64,000 nucleotides of DNA, from contig NZ_JAUTAL010000001.1 of assembly GCF_030818575.1 (NCBI RefSeq), positions 1,488,001-1,552,000 of the forward strand, given 5' to 3'. This stretch comes from Chryseobacterium camelliae. GTDB taxonomy: Bacteria; Bacteroidota; Bacteroidia; Flavobacteriales; Weeksellaceae. The notes under the pieces were generated by a model. That model made no database searches and was not told where the DNA came from. It saw only the letters and a program-made list of their open reading frames with translations. Positions 42,844-53,200 of this stretch are shown piece after piece. The translations under genes and the position numbers were made by a program. Numbering within the stretch: position 1 is the first letter of the stretch; each line of letters begins with the position of its first letter.

Positions 42844-43578
42844 CTAGATTGTCGTTAGATTTATTGATTGTTTAATTAAAATTCCTGTTAAAACAGCAAG
42901 GCCGAAACTGAGCAGCGTTCCGATGAGTACATACTCCGTAAGCTTTCTCTGTTTAGCCTGGGCAAGGTCGCTGAATCTGAATACAGATTTGGCAGCTACC
43001 ATAAATCCTACGCCTTCCCAATGGTTCACCATAATAAAGGTAAAAACCAGGAGGCGCTCCAAATATCCGATGTATTTACCAGCATTGCTTAAAGATTCGG
43101 TCTGCAGGTGATCCTTCGTATCCGGAATCGGAGTCCAGGATGACAGCAGTATCTTGATGAAAACAGATGCCGGTGCTGTTAAAAACAAAGCAGCAGCAGC
43201 TATCTTCAGCCATTCTTTATTCATAAGGATGTTGATGCTGATTTCTCCGAAGTAGAACGAGAAACCTGCAATAACCAGGATATGCATGATCTGGTCTGCA
43301 AAAAACCAACGCTTTTTGGTTTTGATGTTCTGGAAACTCAACTTGCAGGCATCAATGATGAAATGTGAAGCCCCATTCAGCAAAGCTACCCACCAGAGAT
43401 CTTTGTCCCATAGGAAGATAAAGCTCAGGGCAGTATGCAACAGCACATGAATATAGAGGTACCGGCTTCTTAACTTATGATTTTCCTTATCCCGTACCCA
43501 TGAATCCGGCTGCAGAACAAAGTCTCCGAGTAAATGGGCCAATATGAGTTGAGTAAAAATCATGTTACAGTTCTGCAA
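42844..43578 (-). CDS. DUF3307 membrane protein
   Basis: A 244-residue protein with about six hydrophobic segments. The start QLILAHLLGDFVLQPDSWV is the DUF3307 signature, followed by YIHVLLHTALSF and ASHFIIDACKL with conserved His and Asp. It overlaps the SatD-type gene by 14 bases, a pairing seen across Bacteroidetes. Function unknown; membrane location is predicted. Confidence 0.88.
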   Translation of the reverse strand: MQNCNMIFTQLILAHLLGDFVLQPDSWVRDKENHKLRSRYLYIHVLLHTALSFIFLWDKDLWWVALLNGASHFIIDACKLSFQNIKTKKRWFFADQIMHILVIAGFSFYFGEISINILMNKEWLKIAAAALFLTAPASVFIKILLSSWTPIPDTKDHLQTESLSNAGKYIGYLERLLVFTFIMVNHWEGVGFMVAAKSVFRFSDLAQAKQRKLTEYVLIGTLLSFGLAVLTGILIKQSINLTTI

Positions 43579-44170
43579 TTTTCTTTTTGAAATACTGGTT
43601 GGTTTCCACGATCAGGTCATAATGGGCCCGTTTCAGCCTCTGGCTTACGGATGACTGGGAAATGGCAAATTTTCTGGCAAGATCTTCCTGCGTGCTGGTG
43701 TTGTTCATGATCATCTCATGGATGATTTCTGCAGTAGCTACCGTCCAGCTGTCAAAATCTTTGGAAGACCATTTCAGGAGGATATTGAGGTCGCGGTTGA
43801 CAGAATCGCTGGAAGTTTTTACAGCTACCGTACAGCCGTCCTTTTTAAGCTCGTCCAGCAGCCTTCCGGAATGGATATAGGCAGTACCGTTGGACTCCGT
43901 AATTTTTTCTGCTGAATAATTCTCTTCCCCGATGCCTATGGCAATCCTCACATCAAGGTTTTCCTGACTTCTGATTAAAGATTTTATGGCTAGAAACCGC
44001 CAGAACGCATCATCTATACCGCATTTGAGCTGGAATTCGTCTCCTCTGTAGATCTCCCATGCGTCCGGTGCACTTCCCCAATGTTGCAGAAGATTTTTCA
44101 GTCTGGTAATCCAAACTTCTGTATCTGCCTGTTGCGAATTTATAATATCACCGGTAATGACCGCTATCAT
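43565..44170 (-). CDS. SatD-family protein with C-terminal helix-turn-helix
   Basis: A 201-residue protein. The N-terminus VITGDIINSQQ and YRGDEFQLKCG match SatD, and the C-terminal part NTSTQEDLARKFAISQSSVS is a clear helix-turn-helix. SatD is named after the acid-tolerance sat operon of Streptococcus. The combination suggests a sensor-regulator whose target is its own gene and the DUF3307 gene. A -7 box and palindrome lie right at the start codon. Confidence 0.85.
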   Translation of the reverse strand: MIAVITGDIINSQQADTEVWITRLKNLLQHWGSAPDAWEIYRGDEFQLKCGIDDAFWRFLAIKSLIRSQENLDVRIAIGIGEENYSAEKITESNGTAYIHSGRLLDELKKDGCTVAVKTSSDSVNRDLNILLKWSSKDFDSWTVATAEIIHEMIMNNTSTQEDLARKFAISQSSVSQRLKRAHYDLIVETNQYFKKKIAEL

Positions 44171-44174
44171 GTTG

Positions 44175-44199
44175 CAAATATAAGCATATTTACTTATAT
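44175..44199 (-). promoter_or_regulatory. Promoter and likely operator of the satD-DUF3307 pair
   Basis: On the minus strand TATATTTG (44182-44175) matches TAnnTTTG and lies only 4 bases from the ATG at 44170, implying an almost leaderless transcript. It overlaps the inverted repeat ATATAAG-N8-CTTATAT (44178-44199), well placed as an operator for the HTH of the SatD-type protein. Confidence 0.55.
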
Positions 44200-44354
44200 A
44201 AAAAATACATTATAAAGAAGACTTATAGAAAATCCTTATCGACCATTCTTCTTTTATCGATGATCTATAATGAGGCCTGAAAAATCACTTAATACAGCAT
44301 ACTTCATCTATTGATTGATATGAATATTTGAGTAGTTGATTAGAAAAATTATAT

Positions 44355-44392
44355 AAAAAAATCCGGATCAGTATGATTACTCTGACCCGGAT
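44355..44392 (-). terminator. Terminator of the DUF3347 gene
   Basis: ATCCGGATCAG pairs with CTGACCCGGAT (one mismatch) around a 10-base loop. The complement of 44355-44360 gives U6 on the minus strand. It lies just past the stop at 44418. Confidence 0.8.
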
Positions 44393-44417
44393 TCTGTTAT
44401 GTTTAAATAATCAATGA

Positions 44418-44891
44418 CTATTTGATGGTACTTTTTACGGTTCCACACGTAAGCATGGAGTTTCCGTAATACGGATTTACAATTTTCTCTTCATTGCTCA
44501 GCCAGCTCGCTTCTGCCATAGGGCAATATTGCAGGTATACCGGCTTGTCGGAAAAGATGAATTGCCTCGATAAAGCATACATATCATTTGATAAATTGTG
44601 AAACATTTCCCTCTGTGATGCTATTTTACCTGTTTTCGCAATGCCTGAAGCTTCATTTTTTAAATCAGCAAGGTTCTTTGCGGGTATCGTATTGCTCTTC
44701 ATAGCCGAAGCCGTCTGAACAAATTCTGAGGCAGATTTCGCCGCTTTTCCTGCATCATCGGAAGCCAGAGCAGATTTGATAGCAATGTAATTCTGGTACA
44801 ATTTTGAGACCTGTGCATCTTTTTTCTTCTGCGCCGTGGCAAAGCTTATTGCCAATACGGTAAAAAATGCTGTAATAATCTGTTTTTTCAT
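44418..44891 (-). CDS. DUF3347-type exported protein
   Basis: A 157-residue protein from the Met at 44891 (MKKQIITAFFTVLAISFATAQ is a signal peptide); a longer frame to 44963 adds unrelated residues that overlap the TonB-receptor gene. The C-terminus YLQYCPMAEASWLSNEEKIV and NPYYGNSMLTCG is the DUF3347 signature, with Cys and Met residues that may bind copper. Such proteins accompany metal efflux systems. It follows the TonB receptor by 52 bases. Confidence 0.85.
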   Translation of the reverse strand: MKKQIITAFFTVLAISFATAQKKKDAQVSKLYQNYIAIKSALASDDAGKAAKSASEFVQTASAMKSNTIPAKNLADLKNEASGIAKTGKIASQREMFHNLSNDMYALSRQFIFSDKPVYLQYCPMAEASWLSNEEKIVNPYYGNSMLTCGTVKSTIK

Positions 44892-44943
44892 TGTATGATA
44901 CTCATGAGCCCACAAACTTTGCAAGTACGGGCTGATTGATATT

Positions 44944-47148
44944 TTATTTAATTCTGAACTCAAGCTTTACGTTAAAAAACCTTCCGGTAAGCCTCACCGG
45001 AACCGGGTACATCAGGCTGGTGGTCGCATCGGTAATCCATTGGTTGGATACGGTATTTCTGATGTTGAATGCATTGAATACCTGAACGCCGAGGGTTAGT
45101 TCTTCAAAATTCCCCCAGAAGCCATATGCTTTGTCTTTGCTTTTAGGATCGATAAATACTTTGGAAAGTCCGATGTCTACCCTTTTGTATGAGGGAAGCG
45201 TTTTCTGATACGTATACGGATTGGTAAATACCGGTGCTCCGGTCGGCAGTCCCATTGCATAGACCAGTGTCAGGTTAACCCGCATAGACGGAAACTTCGG
45301 CATATAATCCTGGTAAAACATGGCAAATCTGAATCTCTGATCCGTAGGCCTCGGTATATCGCCCTGACCATTGATGTTCTCATACACCCTTGCATAACTC
45401 GCTGAAAGCCAAGAGTCCACTCCCGGTACAAATTCCCCGAACAGGCGGGTATCGATACCGTAAGCGTAGCCGGTCGCATTATTTTTTCCTGTATAACGGA
45501 TTCTCACATTGTCCATATAATACGGAATCAGGTTATCCATTTTTTTATAATAAGCTTCAGTAGTCAGCTTGAATGGCCGGTCGTACATCTGAAACTCATA
45601 ATCATTAGCCATGATGACCTGAATGGAACGCTGGGATTTGATATCGCTGTTGAAATTTCCTTCCAGATCTTTTATTTCCTTGTAGAAAGGCGCCTGGTAA
45701 TAGACCCCTCCGGAAAGCCTGAATAACATATCCGTATCCCAATCCGGTTTGATGGCAAACTGTGCCCGTGGTGAGAAAATGGTTTCGTTATTGAAGCTCC
45801 AGTGGGCAACCCTGGCTCCTGCATTGACGAAAACTTTACTCGAACCCCAGAAAAATTTCTGTGAATACTGGGCATAAGCTGATAAACGCGTAGGTTGGAT
45901 ATGGTTGTTTCCGGCAATACTGTAAAACAGTTTAAGGTCGGATATATTACCGATCCTGGGGTCGTCTACCGGAATCGGAGTGCTGTAACCCGCAGAATCT
46001 ACCAGCTTCCATTCATTCGTAAGGTCTTTCAGGTTTTCTTTCTCATATTTGAATCCAAGCTCAATATCGGTATTTACATTAGGAGAAAACCGGGTCCTGA
46101 ACTGGGTCCCGTAAGTCCTTACGAACAGGTCGTTCCTTGCGCTTTCAATTTGGCCACCCGCATCATAAGACGTTACAGGGTTTCCTGTAATAGGATCAAA
46201 GGTCTGCAGGATATAGGCAGAAGCAATGGAATAATATTCCCGCTCACGGTTCTGATAGGCAAAACTGTCCAGCGTAAACCGCCATTTGTCAGAAGGCTTA
46301 TAATTCATGGAGAAGGTCCCCATCATATTTTTATATTTGTCATCTTCGCGCCCGGCATAGTTTACCGTTACATTGATCGGCCTCTGGAGCGACCCGAAGT
46401 CCACACTTCTTTCTTTAGGGACCATCTCATAATCATTTTTGGAATAATACCCGATGAATGACATGGTGAATTTAGGGCTGAGATGGTAGTTGATATACGA
46501 CTGAAAATCATAGTACTTTGGATTGAAATCCGTATCTTCATTCAGCGTATTCAGAACCAGGTTGGTATTCCGGTACCGGCCTGAAAATATGGCAGTAAGC
46601 TTCTTGTTTTCCGTAGCAAACCCGGTCGTCAGTCTTCCGCCGATCAAACTCCCCTCCCCGGAAACTTCAAATTTTTCGGGTTCACGGTAATAGATATTCA
46701 GAGCTGAAGACATTTTATCACCATACCTGGGCTCAAAACCTCCTGCAGAAAAGTTTACCGTGGATACCATATCAGGATTGATGATGCTGAGCCCCTCCTG
46801 CTGCGAATTCCGGATCAGGAAAGGGCGGTAGATTTCAATATCATTGATATAGATCAGGTTTTCGTCATAGTTTCCACCACGCACCATATACTGGGAAGAA
46901 AGCTCCGTATTGGAGTTAACGGAAGGAAGGGTCTTGATGATCCCTTCAATCCCTCCTGAAATACTGGCCACATTCTGAGCATCCTTCGCGGAAATTTTTA
47001 CCGTTGTAATATCACTGGTCTGTCCTGTGACTTTTTTCTGGAAAACAACTTCCTCAATATCGGTTACTTTTGCGGTATCTCTTTTTTTAGTCTGGGAGAA
47101 CACCAGTACGGGAACCATAAGGCTTAGTGGTAAAACTAGTTTTTTCAA
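44944..47148 (-). CDS. TonB-dependent receptor
   Basis: A 734-residue outer membrane protein with signal peptide (MKKLVLPLSLMVPVLVFSQ), a short TonB-box-like DIEEVVF, a plug domain (GGIEGIIKTLPSVNS, SQYMVRGGNYDENLIYINDIE) and a long barrel. It lacks the N-terminal CarboxypepD-type domain common in SusC-like receptors. The substrate is not evident; a metal link through the adjacent DUF3347 gene is only suggestive. It follows kdsA by 44 bases. Confidence 0.92.
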   Translation of the reverse strand: MKKLVLPLSLMVPVLVFSQTKKRDTAKVTDIEEVVFQKKVTGQTSDITTVKISAKDAQNVASISGGIEGIIKTLPSVNSNTELSSQYMVRGGNYDENLIYINDIEIYRPFLIRNSQQEGLSIINPDMVSTVNFSAGGFEPRYGDKMSSALNIYYREPEKFEVSGEGSLIGGRLTTGFATENKKLTAIFSGRYRNTNLVLNTLNEDTDFNPKYYDFQSYINYHLSPKFTMSFIGYYSKNDYEMVPKERSVDFGSLQRPINVTVNYAGREDDKYKNMMGTFSMNYKPSDKWRFTLDSFAYQNREREYYSIASAYILQTFDPITGNPVTSYDAGGQIESARNDLFVRTYGTQFRTRFSPNVNTDIELGFKYEKENLKDLTNEWKLVDSAGYSTPIPVDDPRIGNISDLKLFYSIAGNNHIQPTRLSAYAQYSQKFFWGSSKVFVNAGARVAHWSFNNETIFSPRAQFAIKPDWDTDMLFRLSGGVYYQAPFYKEIKDLEGNFNSDIKSQRSIQVIMANDYEFQMYDRPFKLTTEAYYKKMDNLIPYYMDNVRIRYTGKNNATGYAYGIDTRLFGEFVPGVDSWLSASYARVYENINGQGDIPRPTDQRFRFAMFYQDYMPKFPSMRVNLTLVYAMGLPTGAPVFTNPYTYQKTLPSYKRVDIGLSKVFIDPKSKDKAYGFWGNFEELTLGVQVFNAFNIRNTVSNQWITDATTSLMYPVPVRLTGRFFNVKLEFRIK

Positions 47149-47192
47149 AAGAAATGTTTTAAGAATTTCTAAAATTAAGTAATTTTTAACAA

Positions 47193-48002
47193 TTACAAAA
47201 TCGATTCTCTAATTCTTGTCAATTTTTGTAACAAATCTTCTAATAAATCCAGCCTTAGCATATTGGCTCCGTCTGATAAGGCAGTTTCCGGTGTTGGATG
47301 GGTTTCAATGAAAATCCCGTCTGCGCCCACAGCAATTCCTGCTTTGGCTACGGTTTCAATAAGATCCGGCCTTCCTCCGGTAACACCCGAACTCTGGTTA
47401 GGCTGCTGTAAAGAATGGGTGACATCCAGGATAACAGGGGCATACTGTTTCATGGTAGGAATTCCACGGTAATCCACAATCAGATCCGTATATCCAAATG
47501 AATTTCCCCGTTCGATGATCGCTACCTTATTATTATCGGAATCCGTTACCTTCTGTACGGCAAATTTCATGGATTCAGGAGATAAAAACTGTCCTTTTTT
47601 AAGGGTCACGCATTTTCCTGTCTTGGCTGCTGCCACGAGGAGGTCTGTCTGACGTACCAGAAATGCCGGGATCTGCAAAACATCTACATATTGCGCCGCT
47701 AAAGCTGCGTGCTCATTTTCATGGATGTCTGTTGTAGTAGGAATATTGAAGGTCTCACCCACTTTCTTCAGAATTTCCAGGGATTTCTCTTCTCCTATCG
47801 ATGTAAAAGAATCTACGCGGCTGCGGTTGGCTTTTTTAAAGCTTCCTTTGAATATATAGGGAATGTTGTATTTATCGGTAATCTGGATTACTTTTTCGGC
47901 GATCCTCAATGCCATGTCCTCTCCTTCTATAATACAGGGACCGGCGATCAGGAAAAAGTTTTTGGAATCTTTGTGACGGATGTTATCTAAATACTGGATC
48001 AT
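47193..48002 (-). CDS. kdsA: 3-Deoxy-8-phosphooctulonate synthase
   Basis: KdsA (269 residues) joins arabinose 5-phosphate and phosphoenolpyruvate to give Kdo 8-phosphate for lipopolysaccharide. FLIAGPCIIEGEDMA, FKGSFKKANRSRVDSFTS and RGNSFGYTDLIVDYRG are family signatures. The Cys at position 23 replaces the Asn of the E. coli enzyme, which marks the metal-dependent class. Length is normal. Neighbours are envelope genes. Confidence 0.96.
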   Translation of the reverse strand: MIQYLDNIRHKDSKNFFLIAGPCIIEGEDMALRIAEKVIQITDKYNIPYIFKGSFKKANRSRVDSFTSIGEEKSLEILKKVGETFNIPTTTDIHENEHAALAAQYVDVLQIPAFLVRQTDLLVAAAKTGKCVTLKKGQFLSPESMKFAVQKVTDSDNNKVAIIERGNSFGYTDLIVDYRGIPTMKQYAPVILDVTHSLQQPNQSSGVTGGRPDLIETVAKAGIAVGADGIFIETHPTPETALSDGANMLRLDLLEDLLQKLTRIRESIL

Positions 48003-48105
48003 TTTTATTGTAATTAAAAAGTTCAGTAAAATTACTGGAAAAATTATAGAATAGGAAATTAATTTCCTTATGTGGGGTATTTCATGCTTACGATTACCTT
48101 ATATA

Positions 48106-48633
48106 TCAAGCCATCTTTTTAAGGATTTTATCAAATGTATTGATGTTCCGGGTGGTAACCCGGTCTTTAAGATCTTTCCTTCCTAAAATTTTCCCGAAAG
48201 AAGAGTCTAAAGTACTTCCTTTGGGAACCTGCCAGTAAAAGATATGATTAATGATTGCAGCCTCTTCGTGTTTTGCTTTGGATGCATCGTTGAATTCTTT
48301 CATCAGTATTTCTTCTATGCCTTCATTACCGATAAAAGCATAGACATGAAGATCATCATTTTTTTTAAAAGGATTCCCGTTCCTGAGGTTTTCTGTTTCT
48401 TCCCGGGATTTAACAAACAGGAATGCTTCATAAGAAAAATGGTCTGACATTGATTTTTCAAGAACGGCTCTTAATGCTACAGCATTTTTATCAGACGTAA
48501 AAACGATATTTCCGGAGGCCAATACGGAACTGACATTTTCCATGCCTGCACCGGAAAATACCTGACAGACGTCTGCCATTTTCATATTCGTCCCTTTTAC
48601 ATTAACGCCGCGGAGAAAAGCACAGTATTTCAT
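48106..48633 (-). CDS. DUF1697 protein
   Basis: A 175-residue soluble protein with the DUF1697 opening YCAFLRGVNVKGTNMKMADV, then ASGNIVFTS, FLFVKSREET and a C-terminal TTRNINTFDKILKKM. The function of the family is unknown. It stands between kdsA and the GT-C type gene without overlap. Confidence 0.9.
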   Translation of the reverse strand: MKYCAFLRGVNVKGTNMKMADVCQVFSGAGMENVSSVLASGNIVFTSDKNAVALRAVLEKSMSDHFSYEAFLFVKSREETENLRNGNPFKKNDDLHVYAFIGNEGIEEILMKEFNDASKAKHEEAAIINHIFYWQVPKGSTLDSSFGKILGRKDLKDRVTTRNINTFDKILKKMA

Positions 48634-48663
48634 GATTTGATTTTTAATGGTGTCATTGTTTTC

Positions 48664-50157
48664 TTAATCCTTGATTCTTACATAAAGATTGTAATCTGTA
48701 CCTGAAGGCTTCAGGATATAAATCTTCTCCAGCAATGGATTGCTGCTTTTCAGATGATTCTTAACCCTGAACTCTTTCAGAAGCCTGTAATGCATTGTAT
48801 AATATGCTCCGTCCTTCCGTTCAAACAGATTATCGTAAGAGAGCAGATATTTGGGTTTTCTCTTCTTAACGGTATTGATCCAGTAATTTTGCCTGTCTTT
48901 TTTGATCTCATTCTGGATTTCCTTGTCTACAAGCCCCACTTCATCAATAGTTTTCAGACCCGAGAAATAAGGGACATAGCCGGCGGGTTCCAGCAGAATC
49001 CATTGGTTTTTGTCTTTTTCATAATGGTTGAGGAACAGCCCGATTGTCCTGCGGTAGTTCCATTCACCATTACCCGTTGCTATGGAATGCACCGTCTGGA
49101 AAGCCAGCATAGGAATCATATAAAACAACACAAACAGTCCGAGCCAAAGGTATTTCCGTGTTTTCTGTTCCAAGATAAAAATTACCCCCGGAACAAAAAG
49201 AAGGATCTGCGGCACCCAATAATACCAGTCGAAAAGGCTTTTCTGAGAAATGAAGATCAGTTGTTTGACCCATCCGAAGATAAAAATCATCCATAAAAAA
49301 TAGTTTCTTTTTTCCGGCTGCCGCACCAGATAGATAAAGCACAAGATTTCAAAGACCAGAACAACTACAGTGAAAGGATTGAAATTGTCCGGCAGTTTCA
49401 GCATTCCCCAGAAATTCCCGTAGTTCACCAGGAAATAATCGACATTCTGGGCAAAGGTATAATCGCTGCCGTACATCAGCTTTTTAGCAATAATGGTATT
49501 GTTAACGATCTCACCAAAATAAAACCAGTTGAAAGCCACGATGGAAACCAGCCCGATGAATCCTCCCAGGATATAACTCCATCTGATTTTTTTAGAATAG
49601 ACAATATCGACCAGGAAAACCACTCCTAAAAATATGAGCGTATCAATGCGCGTGAGTATAATCAAGACCGGAAATAAAATCAATGCCCATTTTTTATGAT
49701 TCTTAAATCCATAATACAGCATCGCCATTTCCAGGAAAAAAAGAAGCCCATATTCCATTCCTAGGATGGAAATCTTAATGGCTGGAGGCAGGATTCCGAT
49801 CAGGAAGATCAACAACGCTTTATGTAAAGGATTTTTGAGGATAAGATGGGACAGCAGTAAGGTTCCCAGTGTGAAAAGCACAGAATTAAAAATCAATAAA
49901 GGCTCTATAAAATGCTCTTTCCCGAATACCAGATTGAACAGGTAAGAAATAATAACATACAGGTGCGTGGTGGAAGCTGATATTTTAATGTCTCCGTTAA
50001 ACCCGATCACGCCGTAATCCATAAGGTTCTGGGCCACCCTCCAGGTGATGAACGCATCTTCCTGTATGTAATGGGTAAGGAGAAAAAGCAATTTAAACAG
50101 CACCGTAAAAATTACAGCATAATAAGGGAGCTTGGGATTATCAATTCCTGTCATCAT
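48664..50157 (-). CDS. Polytopic GT-C-fold glycosyltransferase-like membrane protein
   Basis: About 497 residues from the Met at 50157; an in-frame Met at 50208 would add a polar stretch. Eleven or so membrane helices follow YIQEDAFITWRVAQNLMDYG, whose acidic-residue motif in the first loop resembles the catalytic Asp of GT-C enzymes such as AftB (DDAxIxxR). It may transfer a sugar from a polyprenyl lipid to an envelope glycan. The DUF2723 gene upstream is another GT-C type protein. No named relative is recognised. Confidence 0.75.
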   Translation of the reverse strand: MMTGIDNPKLPYYAVIFTVLFKLLFLLTHYIQEDAFITWRVAQNLMDYGVIGFNGDIKISASTTHLYVIISYLFNLVFGKEHFIEPLLIFNSVLFTLGTLLLSHLILKNPLHKALLIFLIGILPPAIKISILGMEYGLLFFLEMAMLYYGFKNHKKWALILFPVLIILTRIDTLIFLGVVFLVDIVYSKKIRWSYILGGFIGLVSIVAFNWFYFGEIVNNTIIAKKLMYGSDYTFAQNVDYFLVNYGNFWGMLKLPDNFNPFTVVVLVFEILCFIYLVRQPEKRNYFLWMIFIFGWVKQLIFISQKSLFDWYYWVPQILLFVPGVIFILEQKTRKYLWLGLFVLFYMIPMLAFQTVHSIATGNGEWNYRRTIGLFLNHYEKDKNQWILLEPAGYVPYFSGLKTIDEVGLVDKEIQNEIKKDRQNYWINTVKKRKPKYLLSYDNLFERKDGAYYTMHYRLLKEFRVKNHLKSSNPLLEKIYILKPSGTDYNLYVRIKD

Positions 50158-50206
50158 GTATGTATGTTGCTGCAAATATAATCCTAAAATTTTTGAATCC
50201 CATAAC

Positions 50207-50235
50207 AAAAAAACGGAACCGAAGTTCCGTTTTTA
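50207..50235 (-). terminator. Terminator of the DUF2723 gene
   Basis: AAAAACGGAAC pairs with GTTCCGTTTTT (11 bp) around a 4-base loop, with a U run on the minus strand. It lies 7 bases past the stop at 50242. Confidence 0.8.
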
Positions 50236-50241
50236 AGTTTT

Positions 50242-53200
50242 TTACTGAGTAGCCTTAATGATGGCATTGGTAATTTCCGATTCTTTTTCTTTGGAATATG
50301 TGGAATCAAAAGGCTCCATAATATCAAACAGATACTGATAGAATGGCGTGATCTTCTGGACATTTTCAGACTCCGACATGGCCTTTTCCTTACCCATCTG
50401 CTGAAGATCCTTTATGAAGACATTGAATTTCTTATCAATAGGCTCTATCGATTGTACCAGATATTCATAGGCCTTATCTTTCTGTCCAAGTTTTTTGTAG
50501 GCATCGGTTACTGCTGAAACTACAAGTGAATACTCCATTGGTTTTGCCCTCATCTGCCTTCTTACATAAGTCTGGTCGGCTTTGTTCAGGCTCAGATAAT
50601 AGTCGTACTCACTGAAAATTCCTTTTTTGAGGATTTCCGCCAGCTGCAATCCTTTTTGTTCCTGTCCGGCAACAATGTATGCATATACCATGGAACTTAA
50701 AGAACGCGGATCGTTGTATTTTTCAGCAGGAATTTCCCTGGCAGCAAGATCAAGAAGTTCAATGGCCTTTGCTTTCTGCCCCATCGTTGCCAAGGCAGCT
50801 GCTGCCCTGCTTGCCGAACTTCTGTAGCTGATGATATTGGACGTTGCCGTTTCATCAAAATGGGCATTCAGGTCTTTGAAGTTACCCCATCGGAAGTTTT
50901 TCACGATATTATATAATGAGTTTGCATCTACCCTTCCTATTTCACCGTCAGGCGTCTGTGGCGTATGGATCGGTACCAGTCGGTAACTGAACCCGTCAAA
51001 CTGAAGGTACTCATCCAGGTAGAAAACATTTTCACTGTCATAAATCCCTCCTGAAGAAAAGTTGATTGGTCTCTTCCAGTCGAAATTCGCCAGGATGTCC
51101 ATCATGATCAGGTTATTTTTATAAAGGGTATTGGCTTTATAATTTATCATGATCTGGTTAGCCGTATTCGCCAGGTCTGAAGCATTGATAATTCCTGCAC
51201 GTAAAGCATTGTCCTTATTAACCGGAAGGATAAATTTGTGTACCGGAAGGATGTTGTATTTTTCATATTTTTCCTCTCCGAAATACAGCTTCAGCAGTTC
51301 ATCTTTAGCCGGAGATTTATATTTGATGAATCTCATGGCATCTTTCAGTGTCATGGAATCCTGAACCAGGTATTTCCTGAATTCTGCAAAAGTAGATTCT
51401 GCGCCCTGCTCTTTGGCCATAGAGAAAAGTCCCTGCCAGTCTTCCTTCTTCATCATATAGATCTGGTCATTTACACCATCCCTGTAATCATCATGGGTCA
51501 GCTGACTTGGAATAGGCTCCGCGTTGTAGGTTTTTCTTTTGATCTGGTCAATATTCCACGGTGTTGAAGCCAGTGTGAAGTTCACTACTTTTACATCGTC
51601 TCTGAACCTTTGCGTTTCCTGAATGGCCCAAACCGGATACGTATCGTTATCTCCATACACAAACAGGATATCCTCTTTAGGTAAGGACTTCAGTACTGAA
51701 TACGCATAATCATACGCAGTATAGCGGTTGCTTCTGTCATGAACATTGTAGTTCTGGAAGCCCATCATAAAAGGAACCCCAAGCAATACAACTCCTACCG
51801 CAATATTGGCAGCGTTGGACTTCACCTTGGATTGCAGGAACCATAAAATAGCACCCGCTCCCAGACCGATCCATAGCGCAAAAGCATAGAAGGAACCAAC
51901 CATTGCGTAATCTCTTTCTCTAGGTTCAAATGGCTTCACACCGGTATAGAATACGATCCCGACACTGGTCAGGATAAACAGCGACAACAAAGCATAGAAC
52001 CTTCCGAAATCTTTATTCAGCTGGAAAAAGAAACCGATCAGTCCTAAAATCAATGGCAGGAAGAAGAATTTCACCGTACTTTCATTCTTGAATTTTGCCG
52101 GCATCTTATCCTGATTTCCCCACAGGGCATTGTCAATAAAAGAGAACCCTGAAATCCAGTTGCCCTTAGTGTTTTCCATATTTCCTTCAAGGTCGTTCTG
52201 GCGGCCCACAAAGTTCCACATCAGGTAGCGGATGAAATAATAGCTGTTCTGGAAGCTAATGAAATAATCCATGTTCTGCGCAAATGAAGGCTTCTGAACA
52301 TTGATCAGGTTATAAGGCTTTACTTTAAGATAATCTGAAGCGGTGATAGACCGGTCTTCATATTTCTTTCTCAGTTCCTCAAAAATCTGTTTGGCTTCCG
52401 GGCTGTTCGCCACGTCTTCATTATCATAGTTAAACGTAAAATCCGGTGCACCGTACATAGAGATGTAATTGGCCATTACATCTTTGTCTTCACTAAACAT
52501 TCTCGGCATCAGGCTCACCTGAGACTTGCTGAATACATAGTTAAAACGGTCTCCCGTTTTTCTGTAAGTGCCTGTTTTTTCGTCTTTTTCATAGATTTCT
52601 CCGGTCTTTGTAGTCTTGAAACTTCCGTCTTCATTCTTTTCAATTCCGTTGGCATCAAGGAAAGCGGTATAGTTTTGTCCGTAGAATGTCGGCCAGTCAC
52701 CATATTGTACCCTGTTGTAATAATCCAGCATCCCGATAGCCGTATCAGGATCATTCAGGTTCATCGGCGGATTGGCATTGGCACGGATCGGAATAACCAT
52801 CCAGCAAGAAAAGCCGATCAGCATAAATACAATAGACAGTGCCGCGGTCTGGTAAATTTTCTTCTGGAGTTTTCTTGCATATTTGATGATCAGATAGCAA
52901 AGCACAACAGTTAAAACAAATGCGGCTATGGTTCCGGAGTGGAACGGCAGCCCCAGCCCGTTCACGAAAAATATCTCAAGTTTCCCGAACATCGTCATGA
53001 CCAGCGGGAAAATGATTTTAAATACAAAAGCAAGAATAACCAGTGTAATTACATTCGCCCAGATAAAGTTTTTCCAGGTAAAGGTGTAATTTCTGGCATA
53101 ATACACCAGGCATACAGCCGGCAGCGCAAGCATACACATCATGTGAACCCCTACGGAAAGCCCAAGAATAAAGAAAATAAGAATGATCCATCTTTCATTT

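Noticed and set aside
45895..46461. 188-codon frame antisense to the TonB receptor
   Set aside because: Shadow of a clear beta-barrel gene; no own features.
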